Source: Chloroflexota bacterium
GTDB taxonomy: Bacteria; Chloroflexota; UBA11872
Direction: 5' to 3'
DNA: 64,000 nucleotides
NCBI GenBank assembly: GCA_026706485.1
Contig: JAPOYR010000004.1
Location: 186,001-250,000, forward strand
Both the position numbers and the translations under genes were made by a program. The notes beneath the pieces were generated by a model. The model had not been told where the DNA came from and made no database searches. It saw only the letters and a list, made by a program, of their open reading frames with translations. This document shows positions 41,062-50,700 of this stretch, piece by piece (positions within the stretch are counted from its first letter, which is position 1; each line of letters starts with the position of its first letter).

Positions 41062-43464
41062 ATGGCCATCGACTCGCGCCGGATCCTGCACCAGATAGGC
41101 CGCGGCGAGGCGATCGACGCCGTCCGCGCCGCCGCCGGGCTATCGGACGTCGAGTTCGAGACCTGGTGGAACCAGGAGCTCGAGAGCCGGCTGGCGGCGA
41201 CCGATGGACAGCGGTCAGGCCCTGTCGGCGCGGCGGTCGAGATTCACCGAGACACGAGCGGCCTGGCGCACGTCTACGCCGAGAACGAGACCGACCTCTT
41301 CGTGGGCTACGGATACGCCATGGCGCAGGACCGGCTGTTCCAGATGGACTATCTGCGGCGGCGGGCGCTGGGGCGGCTGGCGGAAGTCCTGGGTGCGGAG
41401 GCGTTCGACTACGACCTGCTCGTGCGCACGGTCGGGCTGCATCGAATCGCGGAGGAGGAAACGGACCGCCTGCCGGCCGAGACGGCCGCGCGCTACGACG
41501 CCTTCGCGGCGGGCGTGAACGCGTTCATCGACGAGTGCCGCGACCGGCTGCCCATCGAGTTCGACCTGCTCGACTACCGGCCGGAGCCGTGGCGGCCGCT
41601 GGACTCCATCGCGCTGCTGGGTGAGTTCCGCTGGTATCTGACCGGGCGGTTTCCCGTCATTGCCATTCCCGAGGTGGCGCGGCGCGTGCTGGGCGACGGT
41701 CCGCTGTACCGCGCGTTTATGACCGCCGAGGCGATCGACGAGACGATCCTTCATTCTGGGGAGTACGCTGGCGCCGGCAGCGGCGCGGACCCGCTGGAAC
41801 CCGCGCTGGGCGGGGTCGACGACTGCACCGGCAGCAATAACTGGGTCATCGGCCCGAGCCGCAGCGCGTCCGGCGGCGGAGTGGTGGCCAGCGATCCGCA
41901 CATCGCCTTCGGCTCGCCGTGCTGCTGGTACCAGGTCCACCTGGTCGGCGGCCGGTACAACGTGGCCGGCTCCGGCTATGCGGGAGCGCCGGGGATCATC
42001 TTCGGTCGCAACCTGCGGGTCGCGTGGGGCATCACCAACAACATCAGCTCGCAGCGTGATCTCTACCAGGAGCGCACCGACCCGGCGCATCCCGGCGCCT
42101 TCCTCTACGACGGCCAATGGGAACCGGCGCGCGAGCGAGTGGAGTCAATCACGGTGCGCGGCGAGGGCGTGCGCGAGGAGACGATCCGGTCGTCGCGCAA
42201 CGGTCCGATCGTGGATGACATCTTGCCGGGATTCGCGCAAGGCACCGGGCCGGTCTCGCTGCGCTGGGCCGGGGCGCTGCCCTGCGCCTGGCCGACGGCG
42301 CTGCTGGAGTGGAACCGGGCCGGCTCCTGCGCCGAGCTCGAGGACGCCCTGCGGGGCTGGGTATCGCCGACCCTGAGCATGGTGCTCGCGGACGTGGACG
42401 GCGGCTTCGGCTACCGCGCGACGGGCCAGGTGCCGCTGCGGTCGCGCGTGGAGCGCGGCTATCGCCGCGGCTGGGACCCCGCCGACGCCTGGACGGGGAT
42501 GACTCCCTTCGAAGGCATGCCCAGCGTGCGCGACCCCGAACGCGGGTGGGTGGCGACGGCCAACAACCTGCCGGCGCCAGCCGACTTTCCGTATCCGCTC
42601 TCCAATACGTCGCCGAGCGGCTATCGTGCCCGGCGCATCCGGCAGATGATCGAGTCGCGCGAGGCCCACAGCCGCGAGGACGTGGCCGCTATGCAATACG
42701 ACCCACTGTCGCTGCGGGCCGTGAATTCCGTCGAGGCGTTGACGCGCATCCTGGACGGCGGCGATGCGCGGTTGCAGGCGGCCGCCGCGGCGCTGCGCGC
42801 CTGGGACTGCCGCATGGACGCCGAGAGCGCCCCGGCGGCGATCTTCGAGGCCTTTCATCAGCAATGGGACGAGGCGGTGGCCTCGGAACGCTTTTCGGCG
42901 GCCGCCTCGGCGCTGGCCGTGGGCGATCCGGCGGCCTTCGTGGCGGGAGGCATCGGCACGCTGTCGCTGGGCCTGCTGGGCGACGACGAGGCGGGGTGGT
43001 TTGCGTCGGCGGACGCGCGTGACGCGGCGGCGCGATCGGCCATGGTCCGCGCTCTCGACCTGCTCACCGAACGGCTCGGCGACGACATGTCCGCGTGGAG
43101 CTGGGGCGGGCTGCACAAGGTGTGGCTGCCCCACCTGCTGACCGACCGCGGCGACCTGGGGCGCTTGCTCGACCGCGGTGGCGAGCCCTCGAGCGGCAAC
43201 GGCTTCGTCGTGTGCAACACGGGGTCGTCGCCCGAATTCGAATCGACCGGCGGCGCCAACTATCGGCTGATCGTGGACGTGGCGGAGTCGCCGCCCTGCC
43301 TGTGGTCGCTGGACGCGGCCGGACCGTCGGGGCAGCCGGGCAGCCCGCACTATGCGGACCAGTTCGGCGACTGGCTGGCGGGCCGCTACCGCCAGGTCCC
43401 CTTGGAACGCGACGATGTGCGCACAACGATCAGCCACACGCGGACGTTGCAGCCAGAGGAGTGA
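41062..43464 (+). CDS. Penicillin acylase-family Ntn hydrolase
   Basis: 800 residues from the ATG at 41062. The family splits itself at the nucleophile: here the site is C-T-G-S258-N-N-W, with S258 becoming the new N-terminus of the large subunit. Upstream lies the alpha part and downstream the long beta part (WNRAGS..., NTSPSGYRARRIRQMIESR). Members hydrolyse amides such as penicillins or acyl-homoserine lactones. Most are exported, yet this one has no visible signal peptide; its first 40 residues are hydrophilic. It ends four bases before the DUF5069 ATG. Confidence 0.9.
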   Translation: MAIDSRRILHQIGRGEAIDAVRAAAGLSDVEFETWWNQELESRLAATDGQRSGPVGAAVEIHRDTSGLAHVYAENETDLFVGYGYAMAQDRLFQMDYLRRRALGRLAEVLGAEAFDYDLLVRTVGLHRIAEEETDRLPAETAARYDAFAAGVNAFIDECRDRLPIEFDLLDYRPEPWRPLDSIALLGEFRWYLTGRFPVIAIPEVARRVLGDGPLYRAFMTAEAIDETILHSGEYAGAGSGADPLEPALGGVDDCTGSNNWVIGPSRSASGGGVVASDPHIAFGSPCCWYQVHLVGGRYNVAGSGYAGAPGIIFGRNLRVAWGITNNISSQRDLYQERTDPAHPGAFLYDGQWEPARERVESITVRGEGVREETIRSSRNGPIVDDILPGFAQGTGPVSLRWAGALPCAWPTALLEWNRAGSCAELEDALRGWVSPTLSMVLADVDGGFGYRATGQVPLRSRVERGYRRGWDPADAWTGMTPFEGMPSVRDPERGWVATANNLPAPADFPYPLSNTSPSGYRARRIRQMIESREAHSREDVAAMQYDPLSLRAVNSVEALTRILDGGDARLQAAAAALRAWDCRMDAESAPAAIFEAFHQQWDEAVASERFSAAASALAVGDPAAFVAGGIGTLSLGLLGDDEAGWFASADARDAAARSAMVRALDLLTERLGDDMSAWSWGGLHKVWLPHLLTDRGDLGRLLDRGGEPSSGNGFVVCNTGSSPEFESTGGANYRLIVDVAESPPCLWSLDAAGPSGQPGSPHYADQFGDWLAGRYRQVPLERDDVRTTISHTRTLQPEE

Positions 43465-43468
43465 TGCG

Positions 43469-43924
43469 ATGGACCTGACGCGCGAGGTGCCGCGCAGCCC
43501 CTACGAGAAGCTCGGCGGGATCGTGTTTCTGCCGCGCAGCATCGACAAGGGCCGTGCGGACCTGGCAGGGACGCTGGGCGAGTACGTGGCCCGGACCGGT
43601 CGGTCGGAGCGCTTGTTCCAGTTCCTGGGCGTTTCGGCCAACGAATTCATTGAGGCGTTGCGAGACCGCCCGACCGACGCGGACGTCTGGGCCTGGATCG
43701 CCGAGCACATGACGCCGCGCACGCGTGAGGAGATCGAGGACTTCAACCGAAAGTCGTGGGCCGCCACGCCCGACGACGAAAACGATCGCTGGACGTGGAC
43801 CGAATTCCGGGAGTTCCTGGCGGACTGCGGACAGGCGCACCGCACGGACATCACGCGGCACTTCGATCGCCTGGACCTCGACGAGGGACGAGAGGTACCG
43901 ACGGGCGGGCGTCCGTTCGAGTAG
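43469..43924 (+). CDS. DUF5069-like protein, copy 2
   Basis: 151 residues from the ATG at 43469. MDLTREVPRSPYEKLGGI, FLPRSIDKGRADLAG, and HRTDITRHFDRLDLDEGREV show it is a paralogue of 11839-12279. The gene follows the Ntn hydrolase by four bases and would be co-transcribed with it. Function is unknown; the high conservation of both ends suggests a ligand-binding or dimer face. Confidence 0.85.
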   Translation: MDLTREVPRSPYEKLGGIVFLPRSIDKGRADLAGTLGEYVARTGRSERLFQFLGVSANEFIEALRDRPTDADVWAWIAEHMTPRTREEIEDFNRKSWAATPDDENDRWTWTEFREFLADCGQAHRTDITRHFDRLDLDEGREVPTGGRPFE

Positions 43925-43975
43925 CGGGCGGACGCCGGGTTCCTAGAATCAGGGATACGCACTCGGAAGGCGCCC

Positions 43976-45193
43976 ATGCGCATTGCCCTACTGGCTGACA
44001 CCTATCCCCCCGCGAACCGGGGCGGGGCGGGGGTGGTGGCGCAGCGCCTGGCGCGCGCGTTCGCGGCGCGCGGTCACGACGTGCTCGTGGTGACCACCTG
44101 GCCCGACGCGGCCACCGAGACGACGGACGGCCCGGTGCAGGTGCAGCGCCTCCAATCCCGCTACCCGGAGCGATTCCGTAGCACGGTGGCCATGATGAAT
44201 CCCATGGTGCTGGGCGGCGTGCGCCGTGCGTTGACTGACTTTCGGCCGGACGTGGTGCACGCGCACAACGTGCACCAGCACCTGTCGTTCGCGTCGCTGG
44301 AGACGGCGGCCGCCACGGGCGCGCCGGTGGCCTACACCGCGCACGACTTCCTGCTGTTCTGCTGCATCAAGTTCATCTGCAGCGGCGGCCGGGTCGACTT
44401 TCGCCAGCGGTGGTTCAACTGCGCCAAGTGCCAGCGGTTCCGCTGGAACCCGGCGCGCAATACGGCCATCAACCGTCAGATGTCGTCGTACGTCGCCCAC
44501 GTTTTCGTCATCAGCAAAGCGCTGCAGACCGCGCTGCGCGCCAACGGCTACGGCGGGGCTGAGGTGATGCACAACGGCGTCGACGCCGAGTGGTGGGCGC
44601 AGGGCGACGGCACGCGGTTTCGGGCGAAGATTGGCCTCGATGACGCGCCACTGGCGCTGCTGGCCGCCCGCGTGAGCCGCGAAAAGGGAGCCGAAGCGGC
44701 GCTTCACGCCCTGGCGAAGGCGCGAAATCCCGAGGCGCGGCTGGTCATTGCCGGCGACAACCCACGCTACGCGCCTAAGCTGCGCCAAATGGCGCAGGAG
44801 CTGGGCGTCGGCGACCGGCTGATACTGCCGGGCTGGGTTGACGCAGACACGCTGCGCGACGCCTACCACGCCGCGGACGTCACGCTGGCGCCCTCGACCT
44901 ATCCGGACCCGTTCAATCTGACGCTGATCGAGTCCATGGCCGCTGGCACGCCGGTGATCGCGTCGACCCTCGGCGCGGGACCGGAAATCGTCCCCGACGG
45001 CGAGACGGGATTCGCCGTGCATCCCGACGACACCATGGGCCTGGCCGACCGGCTGTCGCTCATCGTCGAGGACCCGGCGTTCGGCCGTGAGCTCGGCGCG
45101 GCCGGCCGCCGGCGCGTGGCGCAATGGTTCACCCTGGACCGCCAGGTGGAACGCACGCTGGCGCGCTACGAGGCGCTGATCGCCGCCGCATGA
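43976..45193 (+). CDS. GT4-family glycosyltransferase
   Basis: 405 residues in the GT-B fold. The N-terminal acceptor domain starts MRIALLADTYPPANRGGAG; the C-terminal NDP-sugar domain has ARVSREKGAEAAL, PSTYPDPFNLTLIESMA, and ETGFAVHPDD. An insertion with six cysteines (residues about 125-160, FCCIKFICSGG then FNCAKCQRF) is unusual and may bind metal. Substrate is unknown. It is first in a polysaccharide locus. The TGA overlaps the next ATG (ATGA). Confidence 0.92.
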   Translation: MRIALLADTYPPANRGGAGVVAQRLARAFAARGHDVLVVTTWPDAATETTDGPVQVQRLQSRYPERFRSTVAMMNPMVLGGVRRALTDFRPDVVHAHNVHQHLSFASLETAAATGAPVAYTAHDFLLFCCIKFICSGGRVDFRQRWFNCAKCQRFRWNPARNTAINRQMSSYVAHVFVISKALQTALRANGYGGAEVMHNGVDAEWWAQGDGTRFRAKIGLDDAPLALLAARVSREKGAEAALHALAKARNPEARLVIAGDNPRYAPKLRQMAQELGVGDRLILPGWVDADTLRDAYHAADVTLAPSTYPDPFNLTLIESMAAGTPVIASTLGAGPEIVPDGETGFAVHPDDTMGLADRLSLIVEDPAFGRELGAAGRRRVAQWFTLDRQVERTLARYEALIAAA

Positions 45194-46320
45194 CGGCCCC
45201 GCGCCGGATCGTCCACGTCATCTCGTCGCTGGCCGTCGGCGGCGCCCAGGGCCATCTGCTGCAGTTGCTCGCGGAGTCCACGGCCGGCATGGAGCAGGAC
45301 GTGATCTACTTCCGCGACCACGACCTGCGCGCGGACGCCGAGCGTTTGGCCGGACGGGTGCGCCACATCCCCATGGCCGGCGCCTGGGGCTGGACGCGGC
45401 TGCCGCAGCTCACCGCCGCCATCGTCCGCGGCCGCTACGACGTGGTGCACACCCATCTGCTGCGGGCCGACATGTACGGGGCGCTGGCCGCTCGCGCGGC
45501 GCGCGTTCGCGGGCTGGTGTCGACCAAGCACAACCTTGAGGCGCGCTTGGAGCACCCGGTCTGGCGCTGGCTCCACCGGCGCACCGCGCGCTTGCCGGAC
45601 CTCACCATCGGCATCTCGGACGCCGTGCGCGAGTGGGCCGTGACCACCGGCGGCGCGCCGCCGGCCAAGTCGCGGGTGGTGCGCTATGGCATCGACGCGG
45701 CGCCGTTCGCCGAGTTGGACCGAGCCGGCGCCCGGACCGAGCTTGGCATTGAGCTGGACGCCCGCGTGGTGCTGTGCCCGGCGCGGCTCGACCCGCAGAA
45801 AAACCACGGCATGCTGTTGCGCGCCTTCGAGCGTGTGCACCGCGAGCAACCGGACGCCCTGCTGCTGCTGGCGGGCGGACGGCAGCTTGGGTCGGAGGTC
45901 TACGAGCGCGACCTCCACGCCCTCGCCGACCTCATCGAGGTCGACGGCGCGGTGCGCTGGCTGGGCGTCAGGAGCGACATGCGCTGCCTGCTGGCCGCGT
46001 GCGACGTCGTGGCGCTGGCGTCGGATTGGGAAGGCTTCGGCCTCGCGCTGTTGGAAGCGATGGCCGCCGGCCGGCCCGTGCTGGCGACGGCCGTGGGCGG
46101 CGTGCCCGAGGTGGTGAGCGACGGCGAATCCGGCATCCTGGTCCCGGCGGGCGACATGTTCGGCTTCGCGGGAGCGCTGGCGCGCCTGCTCCGCGACGAG
46201 ACCACGCGTCACCGACTGGGTGCGGCGGGTGCGCAACGGGCCGGCGGGACGTTCGCCCTCGACCGCATGCGGGCCGCCACATGGGCCGTGTACGACGAGG
46301 TGCTCGGTGCACGCGCCTGA
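45190..46320 (+). CDS. GT4-family glycosyltransferase
   Basis: 376 residues from an ATG overlapping the upstream stop. VHVISSLAVGGAQGHLLQLL and HTHLLRADMYGALAARAA belong to the acceptor domain, and PARLDPQKNHGMLLRAF, SDWEGFGLALLEAMAAGRPV and DGESGILVPAGD to the donor domain. It belongs to the same family as its neighbours and probably adds one sugar in the building of a surface polysaccharide repeat. The next gene starts 77 bases on. Confidence 0.92.
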   Translation: MTAPRRIVHVISSLAVGGAQGHLLQLLAESTAGMEQDVIYFRDHDLRADAERLAGRVRHIPMAGAWGWTRLPQLTAAIVRGRYDVVHTHLLRADMYGALAARAARVRGLVSTKHNLEARLEHPVWRWLHRRTARLPDLTIGISDAVREWAVTTGGAPPAKSRVVRYGIDAAPFAELDRAGARTELGIELDARVVLCPARLDPQKNHGMLLRAFERVHREQPDALLLLAGGRQLGSEVYERDLHALADLIEVDGAVRWLGVRSDMRCLLAACDVVALASDWEGFGLALLEAMAAGRPVLATAVGGVPEVVSDGESGILVPAGDMFGFAGALARLLRDETTRHRLGAAGAQRAGGTFALDRMRAATWAVYDEVLGARA

Positions 46321-46396
46321 AGTGCGGTGCAGTCGACGCCGATATACTTTCAGGCAGGCGCGCGTGGGGCGCGCCACCTTGACGTGAAGACCCTGA

Positions 46397-47365
46397 ATGT
46401 CCAGTAACCGCCCAACCAGCCTCGTGACCGGAGCCTGCGGCTTCATTGGCTCCCACCTCGCCGAGCGTTTGCTCGCCGAGGGGCACCACGTGATCGGTCT
46501 GGACGGGTTCACCGACTCCTACGACATCCGGCAGAAGCGGGACAACGAGCGCCGGCTGCTGGCGCACCCGGAATACGAAACCGTCGAGGGTCACCTGATG
46601 GACCTGGACCTGCAGCCCCTGACCGACCGGGCGCAGTTCATCTTCCACCTCGCGGCGCGCGCCGGCGTGCGCGAGGGATGGACCGCGTTCAACTACGGCC
46701 GCTACATGCGCGACAATTGCCTCTCGACGCAGCGGCTGGCGGAAGCGGCCCTGGCGTCCGGCGTCGAGCTCTTCAGCTTCGCGTCGACGTCGTCGATCTA
46801 CGGCTTCAATCCGAAGCTGCCCACGCCCGAGGACCACGACCTGAATCCCCGCGCGTTCTACGCCATGTCCAAGCTCATGGACGAGCACGTGCTCAATGGG
46901 TTTCGCCAGCTCTTCGGCCTGCCGGTCGTGATTCTGCGCTACTACACGCTCTTCGGCCCCCGCCAGCGGCCGGACATGCTGGCGCACATCGGCCTGAAGG
47001 CCATCGCCGAGGGCCGCCCGATCACGATCTACGGCGACGGTGAGCAAACGCGCGAGCTGACCTACGTGATGGACGCCGTCGAGGCGCAGGCCCGGGTGCT
47101 GGACGTACTGCCGATCGGCGAGATCTACAACATCGGCAGCGGCCCGACGGTTTCGGTGAACGAGTTCGTGCAGGAGATGGAATACGTCGTCGGCCGCCCG
47201 GCGGAGCTGATCTACACCGACGCCAATCCGGCGGATCAGCTTCATAGCCAGGCCGATATCGGCAAGGCGCGCCGTGAGTTGGACTTCAATCCCACCACGA
47301 CCGTGCGCCAGGGCCTCGAGGCCGAGTACGCGTGGCTGCGCGAATCGGTGTTAGGGCGACTCTGA
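46397..47365 (+). CDS. NAD-dependent sugar-nucleotide epimerase (extended SDR)
   Basis: 322 residues. NAD-binding motif T-G-A-C-G-F-I-G-S-H (residues 11-20), SSIYG with the catalytic Ser region, and Y155-AMS-K159 are complete. Wording fits UDP-glucose 4-epimerase or UDP-glucuronate epimerase enzymes (RYYTLFGPRQRPDMLAH). It supplies activated sugars for the surrounding glycosyltransferases. The next gene begins inside its last 34 bases. Confidence 0.93.
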   Translation: MSSNRPTSLVTGACGFIGSHLAERLLAEGHHVIGLDGFTDSYDIRQKRDNERRLLAHPEYETVEGHLMDLDLQPLTDRAQFIFHLAARAGVREGWTAFNYGRYMRDNCLSTQRLAEAALASGVELFSFASTSSIYGFNPKLPTPEDHDLNPRAFYAMSKLMDEHVLNGFRQLFGLPVVILRYYTLFGPRQRPDMLAHIGLKAIAEGRPITIYGDGEQTRELTYVMDAVEAQARVLDVLPIGEIYNIGSGPTVSVNEFVQEMEYVVGRPAELIYTDANPADQLHSQADIGKARRELDFNPTTTVRQGLEAEYAWLRESVLGRL

Positions 47366-48516
47366 CGCCAGCCAGCCGGCCGATCCGCGTTCTCCAGGTG
47401 ATGGAGGCCACCATCGGTGGCACGAAACGGCATCTGTTCGACCTGACCACGTCGCTGGATCCGGCCGACGTGGCCGTAGAGGTGGCGTGTCCGGCGGTGC
47501 GATCCGAAGCGCACGGCGACACCTCGTTTGCAAGCGACCTGCGCGAGGCGGGAGTGACCGTGCGGGAGATCCCGATGCTGCGGGCGTTGAATCCGTGGGC
47601 CGACGCCACGACCATCGTTCGCCTGGCGCGGCTGATCCGCAGGGGAGGCTACGACATCGTCCACACCCACAGCACCAAGGCCGGAATCACCGGGCGCCTC
47701 GCCGCGCGATGGAGCCGCGTCCGCACCGTGCACACCCCGCACGGCTTCTACTACCTGAACTTTGCCGGCGGCGCCGCCCGCGTCATGGCGCGCGGGCTCG
47801 AGAAAGTCTTGGGCTCGATGACCGATCGCGTGATCGCCCTATCCGACGGTGAGCAGCACGAGGCCGCAAGGCTTCTGGGGTCGTCGCGCGTGCGCCTGGT
47901 GCCCAATGGCTTCGAGCCCTTCGAGCCGCTGTCGAAGCCCGAGGCGCGCCGACGCCTTGGCCTTTCACCCAATGTGCCGGTGGTCGGCACGACCTCGCGC
48001 TTCACCGCCCAAAAGGCCCCGATGGACATCGTCGAGGCGTTCCGCGTGATTCACGCGGCGCGTCCGGATACCCGCCTGCTATGGATCAACGGCGGCGAGC
48101 TGCAGACGGTGGTGGAGCAGCGACTCGCGGACCTCGGCCTCTTGCACGCCACGCTGCGTCCCGGCTTCGTGCCCGACGCCCGGACCCTGCTGCCGGCCAT
48201 GGACGTCTATCTGCACCTCGCCCGCTGGGAGGGCGTGCCCTACGCCGTCATGGAGGCCATGTGGGCCGGCGTGCCCGTCGTGGGCGCGCGGGCCATCGGC
48301 ACCAGCGATCTGATCTCCGACGAGGACACGGGTTTGCTGGTGGACGCCGGCGATGGAGCGGCGGCTGGCGGCGCGGCGCTGCGCGTGTTGACAGAGCCGG
48401 CGCTGGCTCGCACCATCACGCAGGCGGCGGCGTGCGGCATGCGCCGGCGGCAGGATCGCCACGGCATGGCCCGCGCCACCGAAGCCGTATACCGCGAACT
48501 CGTGCAGACAAACTGA
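47332..48516 (+). CDS. GT4-family glycosyltransferase
   Basis: 394 residues from a GTG at 47332, overlapping the epimerase by 34 bases; no later start preserves the first strand (IRVLQVMEA). It has the GT-B fold with HTHSTKAGITGRLAA and HTPHGFYYLNF in the acceptor part, and TSRFTAQKAPMDIVEAF, LHLARWEGVPYAVMEAMWAGVPV in the donor part. Close in type to capsule glycosyltransferases that begin chains on polyprenyl lipid. The sugar is unknown. Confidence 0.9.
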   Translation: MAARIGVRATLTPASRPIRVLQVMEATIGGTKRHLFDLTTSLDPADVAVEVACPAVRSEAHGDTSFASDLREAGVTVREIPMLRALNPWADATTIVRLARLIRRGGYDIVHTHSTKAGITGRLAARWSRVRTVHTPHGFYYLNFAGGAARVMARGLEKVLGSMTDRVIALSDGEQHEAARLLGSSRVRLVPNGFEPFEPLSKPEARRRLGLSPNVPVVGTTSRFTAQKAPMDIVEAFRVIHAARPDTRLLWINGGELQTVVEQRLADLGLLHATLRPGFVPDARTLLPAMDVYLHLARWEGVPYAVMEAMWAGVPVVGARAIGTSDLISDEDTGLLVDAGDGAAAGGAALRVLTEPALARTITQAAACGMRRRQDRHGMARATEAVYRELVQTN

Positions 48517-48517
48517 C

Positions 48518-49933
48518 GTGCTAAGTCGAACTCGCGCCGTCGGCGGATTCCTCGCGATCGCCGACGTGCTGTTGACCATGCTGGCGCTGCTGGCGGCGGA
48601 TGCGCTGCGGCACGCGCTGCCGTTCGGCTTCGGCGCCGGCGAGCACCTGGACTGGCTGGGCGTGCGCGAGTACGTCATCGTCGCGGTCACCTGGCCGTTC
48701 TTCCTGCGCTTCGCCAAGGTTTACGACCACCGACGGGTGATGCGCGTGGTGCTCGAAGCGCGCGCAATCACCTTCGCGGTGCTGCTGGCCACGGGCGCCC
48801 TCTTCGCGGCCTTCTTCGTGCTCAAGGTCGAGTTCCTGTCGCGGTTGCTCTTCGTCTACTTCGTGGTGCTCAACCTGGCGATCCTGATCAACTTCCGCTG
48901 GCTGCTCAACCTGGCGCTGCGCACGCGGCACCTCTCGCCCGCCACGCGGCGGCTGGTGCTGATTGCCGGCGCCGGTCCCGTCGGCGACCGCGTGTCCCGG
49001 CTCATCATCGACCGGCCCTGGTCGGGCTACGAGGTAATTGGATTCGCCGACGACGATGCGCAGAAGCAGGACACCATGCTGAATGGGCGACCGGTGCTGG
49101 GGCTTGTGGAGGAGCTGCCGGCGCTCGTGGAACGGCATGGACCCGACGACGTGATCATCGCGCTGCCGCTCCATGCTCACAGCCGGCTGCGAGAGTCGGT
49201 GCTGGCGCTGGAGCGCGCCGACGTGCGCATCCGCGTGGTGCCCGATGTCTTCGACCTGATGCCCGGGCGCACGATGGCCGAGGACACCTGGGGCATCCCG
49301 ATGATCAGCGTGCGCGCGCCGGAGATCACCGGCTTCGATCGGGTGGTCAAGCGGGTGTTCGACCTGGTGCTCGGGCTCCTGACCCTGGTGGTGATGGCGC
49401 CGGTGATGGCGTTTTCCGCGCTGGCCGTCTGGCTGGAAACCGGGCGCCCGGTCATCTTTGCCCAGCGCCGGGTGGGCGAGAACGGCCGGCTCTTTACGAT
49501 GTACAAGTTCCGCACCATGGTCGCGAACGCCGAGGCCCAGATCGAGGCGGCCCGGCAGAGCGGCCAGCGGCTCGAAGACATCTACAAGCCGGCCAACGAC
49601 ATGCGAGTCACGCGGGTGGGCCGGGTCCTCCGCCGCGCCAGCCTGGATGAGTTGCCCCAGCTCTGGAACGTGCTGCGCGGCGAGATGAGCCTGGTCGGGC
49701 CGCGGCCCGAACTGCCCTGGGTGGTGGACCAATACGAATCCTGGCAGCGGCAACGGCTCTCGGTGCTTCCGGGAATCACCGGCTGGTGGCAGGTCAACGG
49801 CCGCGGCGATCTGCCGCTGGTCGAAAACGTGGAGTACGACCTGTTCTACATCCAGAACTACTCGCCGCTGCTCGACATCTCCATCCTCGCCCGCACCGTC
49901 TGGGTCGTGGCGCGCGGGCGGGGGGCCTACTAG
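48518..49933 (+). CDS. Polyprenyl-phosphate sugar-1-phosphate transferase (initiating enzyme)
   Basis: 471 residues from a GTG one base after the upstream stop. The N-terminal half has four or five membrane helices and a CoA-binding-like domain ([15 protein letters not shown]). The C-terminal part is the bacterial sugar transferase domain: [68 protein letters not shown]. It is the WcaJ/WbaP type that starts a polysaccharide unit on undecaprenyl phosphate. Stop shares CTAG (49930-49933) with the convergent methyltransferase. Confidence 0.94.
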   Translation: MLSRTRAVGGFLAIADVLLTMLALLAADALRHALPFGFGAGEHLDWLGVREYVIVAVTWPFFLRFAKVYDHRRVMRVVLEARAITFAVLLATGALFAAFFVLKVEFLSRLLFVYFVVLNLAILINFRWLLNLALRTRHLSPATRRLVLIAGAGPVGDRVSRLIIDRPWSGYEVIGFADDDAQKQDTMLNGRPVLGLVEELPALVERHGPDDVIIALPLHAHSRLRESVLALERADVRIRVVPDVFDLMPGRTMAEDTWGIPMISVRAPEITGFDRVVKRVFDLVLGLLTLVVMAPVMAFSALAVWLETGRPVIFAQRRVGENGRLFTMYKFRTMVANAEAQIEAARQSGQRLEDIYKPANDMRVTRVGRVLRRASLDELPQLWNVLRGEMSLVGPRPELPWVVDQYESWQRQRLSVLPGITGWWQVNGRGDLPLVENVEYDLFYIQNYSPLLDISILARTVWVVARGRGAY

Positions 49934-50700
49934 GTCGAGCTAGCGCCCAAGCGGTACACGGGCCGCACGGCCGCGATCACGCGCACCGGCCAAGCGAAGC
50001 GGCGCGCGCCCGCGTCCACATGAGCGTCGAAGGCCGCGGCGACCCGAGGCTCCGACATCCGCCGCCATAGCTCGTCGGCCATCGCCGGCGTGCCGCCGGA
50101 GCGGGCCACCCACTGATCGAAGTCCATGGGCGAACGGCACTCGCGGTCGGCGGCCACGTCCAGCCCGGCGGCGCGGAGGTAGCGCGGGAACTCCGCGGCC
50201 GACAGATTGCGCACGTGCGAGGGGTCGCGGATCGTCTCGATCGCGTGCATTTCGGAAGCCACCCACGAATCGTCGGGGCTCTGCGTGTCGGCAATGACCA
50301 CCCGCCCGCCGGGGCGCAGGACCCGGGCCATCTCGCCGATGGCGTCGGCGGGGTCGCCGAAATGATGCAGCGCGTGGCGGCACGTGACCACGTCGTAGCT
50401 CCCGCCACGCGCGGGAATGCTGCCGGCGGCCGCACGCACCGCGCGCAATGGCGCCGGGGCGGCCGCTCGCGTATGGCGCAGCATCGGCCGCGACACGTCC
50501 AGGGCGTCCACGTATGCGCCCCGCTGCGCTAGCGCATGGGCCGCGAATCCGGTGCCGGTGCCAACGTCCAGCACAAAGTATTCGGGCGAGACGTTCGCGA
50601 ACTCGAGCACCAACGGCAGGCTCGGCCCGGAACGGTGGCACGCCGAGTCGGCATATCCGGCCACCCGGTCGTCGAAGGCCTGTGGCGTCAGGCCGGCCAC
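49930..50700 (-). CDS. Class I SAM-dependent methyltransferase
   Basis: 256 residues from a GTG at 50700 that overlaps the end of the aminotransferase by 13 bases; the frame is open further upstream, where it only overlaps coding DNA. VLDVGTGTGFAAHALA binds SAM, and DVVTCRHALHHFGDPADAIGEMARVLRPGGRVVI completes the type 11 pattern (UbiE-like). The substrate is unknown. The start is uncertain because no clear ribosome site precedes it. Sharing of an end with the aminotransferase implies co-expression. Confidence 0.85.
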   Translation of the reverse strand: MAGLTPQAFDDRVAGYADSACHRSGPSLPLVLEFANVSPEYFVLDVGTGTGFAAHALAQRGAYVDALDVSRPMLRHTRAAAPAPLRAVRAAAGSIPARGGSYDVVTCRHALHHFGDPADAIGEMARVLRPGGRVVIADTQSPDDSWVASEMHAIETIRDPSHVRNLSAAEFPRYLRAAGLDVAADRECRSPMDFDQWVARSGGTPAMADELWRRMSEPRVAAAFDAHVDAGARRFAWPVRVIAAVRPVYRLGASST

